Source: Flavobacteriales bacterium (lineage in GTDB: Bacteria; Bacteroidota; Bacteroidia; Flavobacteriales_C; GCA-002722245). From it: a stretch of DNA of 64,000 nt. The stretch covers positions 139,717-203,716 of the forward strand of contig JAHEZM010000001.1 in NCBI GenBank assembly GCA_023251075.1. Reading direction: 5' to 3'. Shown in pieces: positions 15,763-23,535 of this stretch. The notes under the pieces are model-generated. The model was given only the letters and a program-made list of their open reading frames with translations, was not told the DNA's origin and ran no database searches. Position 1 is the first letter of the stretch. The number at the start of each line of letters is the position of its first letter. The translations under genes were made by a program, and so were the position numbers.

Positions 15763-18576
15763 ATGTCAGCTACTTTCGATCCTAAAAACTTTATCATCAT
15801 CAAAGGTGCTCGAGTTCATAATTTAAAGAACATCGATATAGTTATACCCAGAAACAAACTGGTAGTGATTACAGGCTTATCAGGATCGGGAAAATCTTCT
15901 TTAGCCTTTGATACCTTGTATGCTGAAGGACAAAGACGATATGTAGAAAGCTTATCGTCTTATGCCCGACAATTTTTAGGAAAAATTGACAAGCCAGATG
16001 TTGATTATATTAAAGGATTATCGCCCAGCATTGCCATTGAACAAAAAGTAACTACTAAAAATTCAAGATCTACAGTAGGATCAAGCACTGAAATAGCAGA
16101 ATACCTTCGAATTCTTTTTGCCCGCGTGGGAAAAACCTATTCTCCTGTTTCAGGCAAAGAAGTTAAAAAACATAAAGTTCAGGATGTTATCGACTTCATT
16201 AAACAACATGAAGGAGATCGTGGCTTATTGCTGGCCCCTGTTACAGTTGGAGAAACCCCCATTTTAGAATTCCTAAAAGAGTTGAATTTAGAAGGATTTG
16301 AAAGAATAAAACATAAAAATGAAATTATTAAAATTGAGGAGCTAATCAGCAATATTAAATCTTTTAAAAAAGATGATGATTTAATGGTGGTTATTGATCG
16401 TTTCAGTGTTTCTGGCGATGATGACTTCATTTCTCAAACAGAAGACTCCATTCAAACAGCTTTTCAAGTAGGTAATGGGCACTGCTCTGTTGAAATTCAT
16501 AAAAAAGACAAAATAATAACAGAACGATTCTCCAATGTATTTGAAGCCGATGGCATTTCTTTTCAAGAACCCACCCCTCACCTTTTTAATCCTAATAGTC
16601 CGTTAGGTGCCTGTAAGGTTTGTGAAGGTTTCGGACAAATATTAGGTATAGCAGAACACTTAGTAATTCCCAACAGCAATCTTTCTATCTATGAAGATGC
16701 TGTGGCTTGCTGGAAGGGGGAAACCATGAGCAAATGGAAAAAAGATTTCATCAATAAAGCTTACAAATACGACTTCCCTATTCATCGTGCCTACAACGAA
16801 CTCACCGAAAAAGAAAGAGATTTACTTTGGAAGGGGAATAAGGAAATTGATGGTATTAATGATTTCTTTAAACATGTTGAAAGCAAACTTTATAAAATTC
16901 AATATAGGGTAATGTTGGCTCGATATAGGGGTAGAACCGACTGCCCTGATTGTAAAGGAAGCAAAATACGCAAGGAAGCGTTCTACATTAAAGTAGCCAA
17001 TAAGAATTTGTTCGAGTTAATGGAAACCCCTATTGATGAGCTACAAGATTTCTTCAATACTCTTAAATTAAATAAACAAGATAGTTTTATTGCGAGCAGG
17101 TTATTGTTTGAAATCAATAACCGACTAAAATATTTGATGGACGTTGGTTTAAAATATCTTACTCCAAACCGTCCTTCACACACATTATCAGGCGGTGAAT
17201 CACAAAGAATACATTTAGCTACTTCATTAGGTTCTTCTTTGGTAGGATCGATGTATGTTTTGGATGAACCTAGTATTGGCTTACATTCCAGAGATACTGA
17301 ACGATTGATTAAAGTATTGAAATCTCTGCGCGATTTGGGCAACACCGTAATTGTAGTAGAGCATGATCCGGAAATAATGAAGGAAGCCGACTATCTTATT
17401 GATATTGGTCCTATGGCCGGAACCCACGGTGGTGAGGTGGTATTTGCGGGTACTCACAAGGAATTACTTTCTGCTAAAAAAAGTTTAACTACTCAATATT
17501 TAAGTGGAAAACTATCTATTCCCACTCCTGCTTCCAGAAGAAAATGGAAACATAAAATTTCTGTGGAAGATGCTCAATTGAATAACCTTAAGGGAGTAAA
17601 AGTGAACATTCCATTAGAAACCATGACCATTATTACAGGAGTGAGCGGATCAGGTAAATCGACTTTGATTCAAGATATTCTCTTCAAAGAAATCAACAGC
17701 TATATCAATAAAACTCCGGCAGGTAAAAACGGAAAAGTCAGTGGTGATTTGCATTTGATAAAAGGTGTGGAATTTATAGATCAAAATCCTATTGGAAAAT
17801 CATCAAGATCAAATCCAGTAACTTATTTGAAAGCTTACGATGATATAAGAACTCTTTTTTCTGAGCAAGCACTTTGTAAAGTGAGAGGATATAAACCATC
17901 GCACTTTTCTTTTAATGTGGATGGCGGAAGATGCGAAAAATGTGAAGGTGAAGGAACCGTCACTATTTCAATGCAATTCATGGCCGATGTTCTTTTACCT
18001 TGCGACGAGTGTGGAGGAAAAAGATTTAAAGACGAAATACTGGAAGTAAAATACCGCGATAAAGACGTGAATGATATTCTTAATCTTACGGTAGATGATG
18101 CTATTGATTTCTTTCAGTCGGCACCCAACTATGGAAAAGGTCGATCCTCCTACGAACAAAAAATAGTACACAAAATATTACCATTGAAAGAAACCGGATT
18201 GGGATACATTACTCTCGGACAATCCTCCAGCACACTTAGCGGTGGCGAAGCACAAAGAATAAAACTATCTTCTTTTTTATCAAAAGGATCCGAAGCCACT
18301 TCTACTCTGTTTATATTCGATGAACCTACTACCGGACTGCATTTACACGATATTCAAAATTTACTGATTGCCTTCAATCAATTGATCAATAGCGGTAATT
18401 CTTTATGGTTGATTGAGCACAACATGGAAGTGATTAAATGTGCCGACTGGATTATAGATGTTGGTCCGGACGGAGGAAAATACGGTGGTGAAATAGTTTT
18501 TGAAGGAACTCCTGAAGAGATGATGAAAAAAGGAAAAGGATTTACTGCCGACTTCATGAGGAAAGAATTGAATTAA
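15763..18576 (+). CDS. uvrA: UvrABC excinuclease subunit A
   Basis: Protein of 937 residues, full UvrA length, with two ABC ATPase modules. The first Walker A is GLSGSGKS at 38-45 and the second GVSGSGKST; both ABC signatures (HTLSGGESQRIHLA and STLSGGEAQRIKL) and zinc-binding CxxC pairs (CKVCEGFG with CPDCKGSK; CEKCEGEG with CDECGGKR) are present. It dimerises, scans DNA for bulky lesions and loads UvrB in nucleotide excision repair. uvrB and uvrC are not in the window. It is followed 42 bp later by coaD. Confidence 0.97.
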   Translation: MSATFDPKNFIIIKGARVHNLKNIDIVIPRNKLVVITGLSGSGKSSLAFDTLYAEGQRRYVESLSSYARQFLGKIDKPDVDYIKGLSPSIAIEQKVTTKNSRSTVGSSTEIAEYLRILFARVGKTYSPVSGKEVKKHKVQDVIDFIKQHEGDRGLLLAPVTVGETPILEFLKELNLEGFERIKHKNEIIKIEELISNIKSFKKDDDLMVVIDRFSVSGDDDFISQTEDSIQTAFQVGNGHCSVEIHKKDKIITERFSNVFEADGISFQEPTPHLFNPNSPLGACKVCEGFGQILGIAEHLVIPNSNLSIYEDAVACWKGETMSKWKKDFINKAYKYDFPIHRAYNELTEKERDLLWKGNKEIDGINDFFKHVESKLYKIQYRVMLARYRGRTDCPDCKGSKIRKEAFYIKVANKNLFELMETPIDELQDFFNTLKLNKQDSFIASRLLFEINNRLKYLMDVGLKYLTPNRPSHTLSGGESQRIHLATSLGSSLVGSMYVLDEPSIGLHSRDTERLIKVLKSLRDLGNTVIVVEHDPEIMKEADYLIDIGPMAGTHGGEVVFAGTHKELLSAKKSLTTQYLSGKLSIPTPASRRKWKHKISVEDAQLNNLKGVKVNIPLETMTIITGVSGSGKSTLIQDILFKEINSYINKTPAGKNGKVSGDLHLIKGVEFIDQNPIGKSSRSNPVTYLKAYDDIRTLFSEQALCKVRGYKPSHFSFNVDGGRCEKCEGEGTVTISMQFMADVLLPCDECGGKRFKDEILEVKYRDKDVNDILNLTVDDAIDFFQSAPNYGKGRSSYEQKIVHKILPLKETGLGYITLGQSSSTLSGGEAQRIKLSSFLSKGSEATSTLFIFDEPTTGLHLHDIQNLLIAFNQLINSGNSLWLIEHNMEVIKCADWIIDVGPDGGKYGGEIVFEGTPEEMMKKGKGFTADFMRKELN

Positions 18577-18618
18577 GGCTCTCTTACATTGCAATAAACA
18601 TTTTCTTATATTTACCTC

Positions 18619-19089
18619 ATGGCTGAAAAACGAATAGCTGTATTTGCAGGTACTTTCGATCCAATTACTTTGGGACATGTTGATATTGTAAAGAGAGCTC
18701 TTGCTCTCTTTGATGAAGTGGTTATTGGTATTGGTCAGAATACTTCTAAACAAGGTTTTTTTTCTATAGAAAAAAGAGAAGAATGGATAAAGAAAATATT
18801 CAAAAACGACGCACAAGTAAGTGTTCAAGTGTATGAAGGATTAACCATCAATTTCTGTAAAAAAGTAAACGCAAAATTTATATTGCGAGGATTAAGAGAT
18901 GGTAAAGACTTTGAATACGAAAGAAGTCTGGGCATGATGAACCACGCCATAGCCGGTGAAATTGAAACAGTGTATTTAGTAACCGAACCAAAGTACTCCG
19001 CAATAAATTCGGTAATCATTCGTGATATATTGAAACACGGTGGCGACGCAAGTCAGTTTTTACCAAAGGAAGTTAGTGCAGATGTTTAA
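18619..19089 (+). CDS. coaD: Phosphopantetheine adenylyltransferase
   Basis: Protein of 156 residues, normal length. The nucleotidyltransferase motif TFDPITLGHVDIV near the N-terminus and the LRGLRDGKDFEYE and SSV-like (AINSVIIRDI) segments identify CoaD, which makes dephospho-CoA from 4'-phosphopantetheine and ATP, the penultimate step of coenzyme A synthesis. Its end overlaps the start of the next gene by 8 bp, indicating coupled translation. Confidence 0.96.
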   Translation: MAEKRIAVFAGTFDPITLGHVDIVKRALALFDEVVIGIGQNTSKQGFFSIEKREEWIKKIFKNDAQVSVQVYEGLTINFCKKVNAKFILRGLRDGKDFEYERSLGMMNHAIAGEIETVYLVTEPKYSAINSVIIRDILKHGGDASQFLPKEVSADV

Positions 19090-20491
19090 AAAAATAGGAT
19101 GTATAGTGCTGTTGATTTTAAGCGCGAATTCTTTCGCTGCAGAAGTTGTTATTAAAGGTATCGGACCATCCCATCCCAATCAAAAATTCAGAATAGATAT
19201 TGTAAGTGATTTCTTAACCAAAAAGAAGGTATCAGTATATGCAGGCATTACCGATGATAAAGGAAACTTTACTGCTTTCTTTGATATCAATGAGGTGAAA
19301 ATGGTGTTTATTGATTTCGGAAAAGCCAAAAGAACTTTCTTTGCAGAACCTGGAAAAACATATGAAATAGCTGTTTCTGCATTAAATCCTAAAGTAGAAC
19401 GCGAGCAAGGTTTTTTAGCCAAAGAAATATATCCTGTTTCCATAAAAAATACCGATAGCTCAGAATTGAATGAATTGATTTATGAATTCGACCAAAGAGT
19501 TTCGAGGTTCTTTTTGTTGTATGGCGATTCATTGTATTTGGCAGGCGGGCACAAAAAAATCTCAAAATTTATTTCCCGACTAGAAAAATACTACAAATAC
19601 GAAAACCCTTATTTCAAGCAATATGTAAAGTACACCATAGGTAATTTTGAAAGCATGTTGTATAAATCACAACCCAATAAAATAAGAACCAAATACTTTG
19701 TTCAATCTCCCATGGATTTGAATAACATTCAATACTGTGGATTGTTTCAAAATATGTTTCGTGCTTATTTAAAAAGCGAAGTCGCCTTAGATCCACAAAA
19801 GAATTTAGTGAATTTGATGAATGCCAAAATGTACAAAGAAACCCTGATGTTGCTTTCACCCGGCGAAACTTACAATGAAGATTTAGCTAACTTGATTTTA
19901 GCCTACGGATGTTTGGAAATTCAAAGCAATCCGAACTACAACAATAAATCTATTGAAGTTCTTTTAGACTCTGTTATTAGAGGCACTAGCAACGTCAAAG
20001 TGAAAGAAGTTGCCGAGCATGTTAAATTGCAGATTTTTCAGTTACAACCAGGAACCACTGCTCCTGAAATTGTATTGCTGGATAGTAATAATCACGAATT
20101 CAAATTAAGTGAACACAAAGGAAAATACATCTATGTAAGTTTTTTTAAATCCTATGACAAAAGCTATGAAGAAGAATTAAAAGTATTGGCTTTTTTAAGA
20201 GATCGCTATCAGGATAAATTAGAGGTAGTTAGTATCTCAACAGATTACGACAGCAAACAATTTGATCAGTTCATGAACACCAACCACTATCCTTGGAATA
20301 TCATGCATTATCAGAAGAATGAAGAATTATTGTTGAATTACAAAATTGAAGATATCCGCGTAGAAAACTACGAGAGAAACCAATTGGTAAAATGGATACT
20401 AATTAGTCCCGATGGTAAAATTGTTTACTGCCCTGCAAAAAGTCCTAGTCAGGGCTTCGAATATCAATTAAAGAAACTAATCGAAGGTTAA
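19082..20491 (+). CDS. Secreted TlpA/AhpC-type thioredoxin-fold protein without catalytic cysteines
   Basis: Protein of 469 residues from the ATG at 19082, which opens with a signal peptide (FKKIGCIVLLILSANSFAAE). Residues to about 320 form a region like the DUF4369/N-terminal part of Bacteroidota TlpA proteins; about 335-469 is a thioredoxin-like domain (TTAPEIVLLDSNNHEFKLSE, then KYIYVSFFKSYDKSYEEE). The CxxC normally found after the first strand is absent, so it is unlikely to act as a disulphide reductase. It may bind or sense a partner instead; the role is unknown. It overlaps coaD by 8 bp and converges with the Nudix gene (14-15 bp overlap). Confidence 0.85.
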   Translation: MFKKIGCIVLLILSANSFAAEVVIKGIGPSHPNQKFRIDIVSDFLTKKKVSVYAGITDDKGNFTAFFDINEVKMVFIDFGKAKRTFFAEPGKTYEIAVSALNPKVEREQGFLAKEIYPVSIKNTDSSELNELIYEFDQRVSRFFLLYGDSLYLAGGHKKISKFISRLEKYYKYENPYFKQYVKYTIGNFESMLYKSQPNKIRTKYFVQSPMDLNNIQYCGLFQNMFRAYLKSEVALDPQKNLVNLMNAKMYKETLMLLSPGETYNEDLANLILAYGCLEIQSNPNYNNKSIEVLLDSVIRGTSNVKVKEVAEHVKLQIFQLQPGTTAPEIVLLDSNNHEFKLSEHKGKYIYVSFFKSYDKSYEEELKVLAFLRDRYQDKLEVVSISTDYDSKQFDQFMNTNHYPWNIMHYQKNEELLLNYKIEDIRVENYERNQLVKWILISPDGKIVYCPAKSPSQGFEYQLKKLIEG

Positions 20492-21085
20492 TCCTCTCAC
20501 CATCTCTCCAATCGAAGGATAAGTATTCTCTAATATCTCATTCACATCTTCCACCCACTTTACTTCCGTAATATTTTCTTCTGTCTGAGGAACTAATTTA
20601 CCAGAAAAAGTAGTGCTCATTTCAAACCAATAAGTCACCTTCAAAATTCGCTGGTCCTTCAAAGTATAAGTATGATAAATAGAAGGTAATTCCCGAACGA
20701 TTTTGAGTTTACTAATTCCACACTCCTCTTCCACCTCACGAATGGCCGATTCCTCACGAGATTCTCCTTTTTCCATCTTTCCCTTAGGTAAATCCCATTT
20801 TCCCAACCTATATATTGCTAAAATAGCATTTCCCTTTTTCACCACTCCTCCTGCCGCTTCAATTAATTTATAGTTGTTCTGAAAATTTTTCCACAACTTT
20901 TCAGCTTCAGAATTTACTATTTCTATTCCACCCTCATAAAGGCCCTTCTCCATGCCCTCAATGATTTTCAACATTCTATTATTATCATCTTTCTCGTTGA
21001 ATTCCAGCATATTCATTTTTGAAAGTCGTTTTGTTGAAAAAATGATAGGCGATCCGTTGATAAAAACTTTATACATTTGCGTCAT
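20477..21085 (-). CDS. Nudix hydrolase
   Basis: Protein of about 202 residues from the ATG at 21085 (199 from the alternative ATG at 21076); longer forms would run into pyrE. The Nudix box GKMEKGESREESAIREVEEE is complete, within a domain starting AAGGVVKKGNAILAIYR. Nudix enzymes hydrolyse nucleoside diphosphates linked to another moiety; the substrate is not predictable here. Its start overlaps the divergent pyrE start. This Nudix-pyrE pair is a conserved neighbourhood in Bacteroidota. Confidence 0.88.
   Translation of the reverse strand: MTQMYKVFINGSPIIFSTKRLSKMNMLEFNEKDDNNRMLKIIEGMEKGLYEGGIEIVNSEAEKLWKNFQNNYKLIEAAGGVVKKGNAILAIYRLGKWDLPKGKMEKGESREESAIREVEEECGISKLKIVRELPSIYHTYTLKDQRILKVTYWFEMSTTFSGKLVPQTEENITEVKWVEDVNEILENTYPSIGEMVRGLTFD
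21072..21079 (+). promoter_or_regulatory. Candidate -7 element (TAnnTTTG) for pyrE
   Basis: TACATTTG matches the -7 consensus and ends only 4 nt before the pyrE ATG, which would give a nearly leaderless transcript. It also lies within the first codons of the divergent Nudix gene. No -33 TTG at the standard distance. Confidence 0.35.
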
Positions 21086-21740
21086 GATTTCCAATAAAGA
21101 TACAGCGTCCAAAGTTGCAGAATATCTGTTACAAGTCAAAGCAATTAAATTACAACCTAACGATCCCTTCACCTGGGCATCGGGCTGGAAGTCGCCAATA
21201 TACTGTGATAACCGAGTTACCCTATCCTTTCCTAAAATAAGAACTTACGTTCGTCAGCAATTGGCTAACGCTGTTCTTGAAAAATATGGCAAACCCGATG
21301 TAATAGTGGGTGTTGCTACAGGAGCCATTGCGCAAGGAGTTTTAGTGGCTCAGGATTTAGGAACCTCTTTCGCTTATGTTCGATCAGCTCCCAAAGATCA
21401 TGGTTTAGGTAATATTATTGAAGGAATAGTAAGTTCCGGTCAATCGGTGGTAGTGATTGAAGACTTGATCTCTACTGGTAAAAGCAGTTTGAAAGCTGTT
21501 GAGGCCATAAGAGCTACCGGTGCTACAGTACTGGGCATGGCTGCAATATTCACTTATGATTTTGCGGTGGCTCACGAAGCTTTCGAAAAAGAAAAATGCG
21601 AATTACTTACTTTATCTGATTACGATGTTTTATTGCAACAAGCAGTAAAATCGGGATATATCACAGAAGAACAACAAGACTTGGTTAAATCATGGAGAAA
21701 AGATCCTGAAAACTGGGGTAAACTAATCAAGCAAAAATGA
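21084..21740 (+). CDS. pyrE: Orotate phosphoribosyltransferase
   Basis: Protein of 218 residues from the ATG at 21084; in-frame sequence upstream runs through the Nudix gene and is not part of it. It adds ribose-5-phosphate from PRPP to orotate in pyrimidine synthesis. The PRPP-binding motif VVVIEDLISTGKSS and the substrate region FTWASGWKSPIYCDNR are intact. It overlaps the SRPBCC gene by 4 bp (ATGA), so the two are coupled. Confidence 0.96.
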   Translation: MISNKDTASKVAEYLLQVKAIKLQPNDPFTWASGWKSPIYCDNRVTLSFPKIRTYVRQQLANAVLEKYGKPDVIVGVATGAIAQGVLVAQDLGTSFAYVRSAPKDHGLGNIIEGIVSSGQSVVVIEDLISTGKSSLKAVEAIRATGATVLGMAAIFTYDFAVAHEAFEKEKCELLTLSDYDVLLQQAVKSGYITEEQQDLVKSWRKDPENWGKLIKQK

Positions 21741-22144
21741 CAAATATTCAAACTGATAAAAAGGTAATTAACACTTCTGCTAAAGAAGCTTTTACTTTCC
21801 TTGCTAATCTTGATAATTTCTACCAATTACTTCCTCAAGACAAAGTAGAAAAATGGAAGAGCTCTGGAACTGAATGTTCTTTTAGCATTAAAAAAATGGC
21901 CGCTATTGGTTTAAAATTACAAAACTCTGAGGAACCCAAATTAGTTCATTTAGTTTCTACCGAAATATCTCCTATTAAATTTGATTTGAAATGCATTATT
22001 ACTCCATTGAGCGACACTACTTGTGAGACTTATATGGATTTCGATGGTGATATCAACATGTTTATGGAAATGGTAGTGAAAGCTCCTTTAACGCAGTTTT
22101 TCAATTACAACATGCACAAGTTGCAAGAAGTTTTTAATAAATAA
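21737..22144 (+). CDS. SRPBCC (START/Bet v 1-like) family protein
   Basis: Protein of 135 residues with the Bet v 1-like pattern: an opening strand (VINTSAKEAFTFLANLDNFY), a middle sheet and a closing long helix (TQFFNYNMHKLQEVF). Such folds bind hydrophobic ligands or serve as cyclases; no function is established for this small Bacteroidota group. It starts within the pyrE stop codon and converges with birA, overlapping it by 11 bp. Confidence 0.85.
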   Translation: MTNIQTDKKVINTSAKEAFTFLANLDNFYQLLPQDKVEKWKSSGTECSFSIKKMAAIGLKLQNSEEPKLVHLVSTEISPIKFDLKCIITPLSDTTCETYMDFDGDINMFMEMVVKAPLTQFFNYNMHKLQEVFNK

Positions 22145-22874
22145 ACTCTATTTCTTTAAATCCAAAACTTTGCTGCCCTTGTTGGGTCAAAACCAACAAT
22201 TGACCATTGCTCTCTACTCCTTTTATTATTCCTTCTGTTATTTGTCCCTTAACTTTAAACTGTTGAAGTTTTTGGAAGGCAAAAAGATAATTCAAATAAT
22301 AGGCTTTTGCTTCTGTAAAGTCTGCGATTCTGATTAATTTTTCCAAACATTCACCTATAGAAAAAATAGCTTGTTTTGGAGTACTATTGAAAGATGGATT
22401 TTCAATTTTAAGAGAAGTAGCACGAACGAGTTCTGTTGGAAAAACTTCAGAATTGAGATTCAGCCCAATACCAATAATACATTGCTCCATTTTAGTTCCT
22501 TTCACACTATTTTCAATGAGAATTCCGGCTACTTTTTTATTGTCAATCAATATATCGTTAGGCCATTTAATTTGAACTATTTTATCTTTAACACACTGAC
22601 TAACATAAAAATGCACGGCATTACAAACCAAAAGGTTTAAGTCAAACTGATTAAGCACATTGATGTTTTCAGGGTAATAAACAAAGCTCACAGCAACATC
22701 TTTATTATCGCTGCTATACCATGAATTTCCGGCTTGCCCTCTTCCCTTTTTCTGACTTTTGGCCCACAACACAAAATTAAGCCCCTTGTTTTCAAGAGCG
22801 ATTCGCTTTGCTTCCGCATTTGTTGAATCGACTTCATCCAATTCAAAAAAATTCTCAAAAAGCTTGTCGTTCAT
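22134..22874 (-). CDS. birA: Biotin--[acetyl-CoA-carboxylase] ligase
   Basis: Protein of 246 residues from the ATG at 22874. A longer in-frame reading would cross the rsfS start on the other strand as low-complexity sequence and is rejected. The catalytic GRGQAGNSW loop and KWPNDI motif are present, followed by the small C-terminal SH3-like domain. It activates biotin with ATP and attaches it to the carboxylase carrier protein. There is no N-terminal DNA-binding domain, so it is the enzyme-only class and not a repressor. Confidence 0.93.
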   Translation of the reverse strand: MNDKLFENFFELDEVDSTNAEAKRIALENKGLNFVLWAKSQKKGRGQAGNSWYSSDNKDVAVSFVYYPENINVLNQFDLNLLVCNAVHFYVSQCVKDKIVQIKWPNDILIDNKKVAGILIENSVKGTKMEQCIIGIGLNLNSEVFPTELVRATSLKIENPSFNSTPKQAIFSIGECLEKLIRIADFTEAKAYYLNYLFAFQKLQQFKVKGQITEGIIKGVESNGQLLVLTQQGQQSFGFKEIEFIY

Positions 22875-22933
22875 AAACAATGTTAATTTTTTTTGCCCTA
22901 AAAATCTACAAGAAAAGTATAGATAAAATTCCC

Positions 22934-22941
22934 TATTTTTG
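22934..22941 (+). promoter_or_regulatory. Candidate -7 element (TAnnTTTG) for rsfS
   Basis: TATTTTTG ends 24 nt before the rsfS ATG at 22966. No convincing -33 box. Confidence 0.4.
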
Positions 22942-22965
22942 AGTGAAATTATAAAAAGCATTTTA

Positions 22966-23517
22966 ATGGCCAGTAAAAAGTTAAAAGTGAAAAGTGAAAA
23001 GCCGAAGGTGACGAAGAAAGTGTTGGTAAAAAAAACTAAGGCAGAATCAAATACTAAAACAAAGAAGGCAACAAAAACAGCGGCAAAACCGGCTAAAAAA
23101 GCAGTTGCAAAAAAAGCTCCAGTTAAAAAGACCGCTGTTGCTAAAAAAATTGATAACAAAGGGGCTTCTGAAAAACTAGCAGAATTAATAGTTCACGGAA
23201 TGCAGGAATTAAAGGCGATCAATATAGTTCTTTTAGATCTAAGGGGAATTCAAAATTCAGTGTGCGATTTCTTTGTAATCAGTCATGGTAACTCCAGTAC
23301 TCATGCCGATGCTATCGCGCAAAGTGTAGAAAAAGAAGTTAAAAAAACAACGGGTGAATACCCTTGGAAACGCGAAGGAGTGAGTAATGGAGAATGGGTA
23401 TTAATCGACTACGTTACTGTTGTTGTTCATGTTTTTCAGCAATATACCCGCGAATTATACAACATTGAGGACCTTTGGGCCGATGCAAAATCAATAAAAG
23501 TTAAACAAGTAGCTTAA
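22966..23517 (+). CDS. rsfS: Ribosome silencing factor RsfS with histone H1-like N-terminal tail
   Basis: Protein of 183 residues from the ATG at 22966; a TTG 27 nt upstream adds nothing conserved. Residues 1 to about 62 are nearly all Lys, Ala, Thr, Val and Pro (for example KKATKTAAKPAKKAVAKKAP), like bacterial histone H1-like tails. The RsfS/DUF143 domain follows (ELKAINIVLLDLRG, CDFFVISHGNSSTH, YPWKREG, WVLIDYVTVVVHVF). RsfS binds L14 of the large subunit and blocks subunit joining in starvation. The tail probably binds rRNA or DNA; that is inference. It is followed 18 bp later by ftsH. Confidence 0.93.
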   Translation: MASKKLKVKSEKPKVTKKVLVKKTKAESNTKTKKATKTAAKPAKKAVAKKAPVKKTAVAKKIDNKGASEKLAELIVHGMQELKAINIVLLDLRGIQNSVCDFFVISHGNSSTHADAIAQSVEKEVKKTTGEYPWKREGVSNGEWVLIDYVTVVVHVFQQYTRELYNIEDLWADAKSIKVKQVA

Positions 23518-23535
23518 TCATATTTAGTCAATCAC

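Noticed and set aside
20952..21083. N-terminal extension of pyrE
   Set aside because: It runs through the start of the Nudix gene on the other strand; PyrE length and conserved start fit the ATG at 21084.
22875..23159. N-terminal extension of birA
   Set aside because: It is the complement of the Lys/Ala-rich start of rsfS, giving hydrophobic low-complexity sequence without family similarity.
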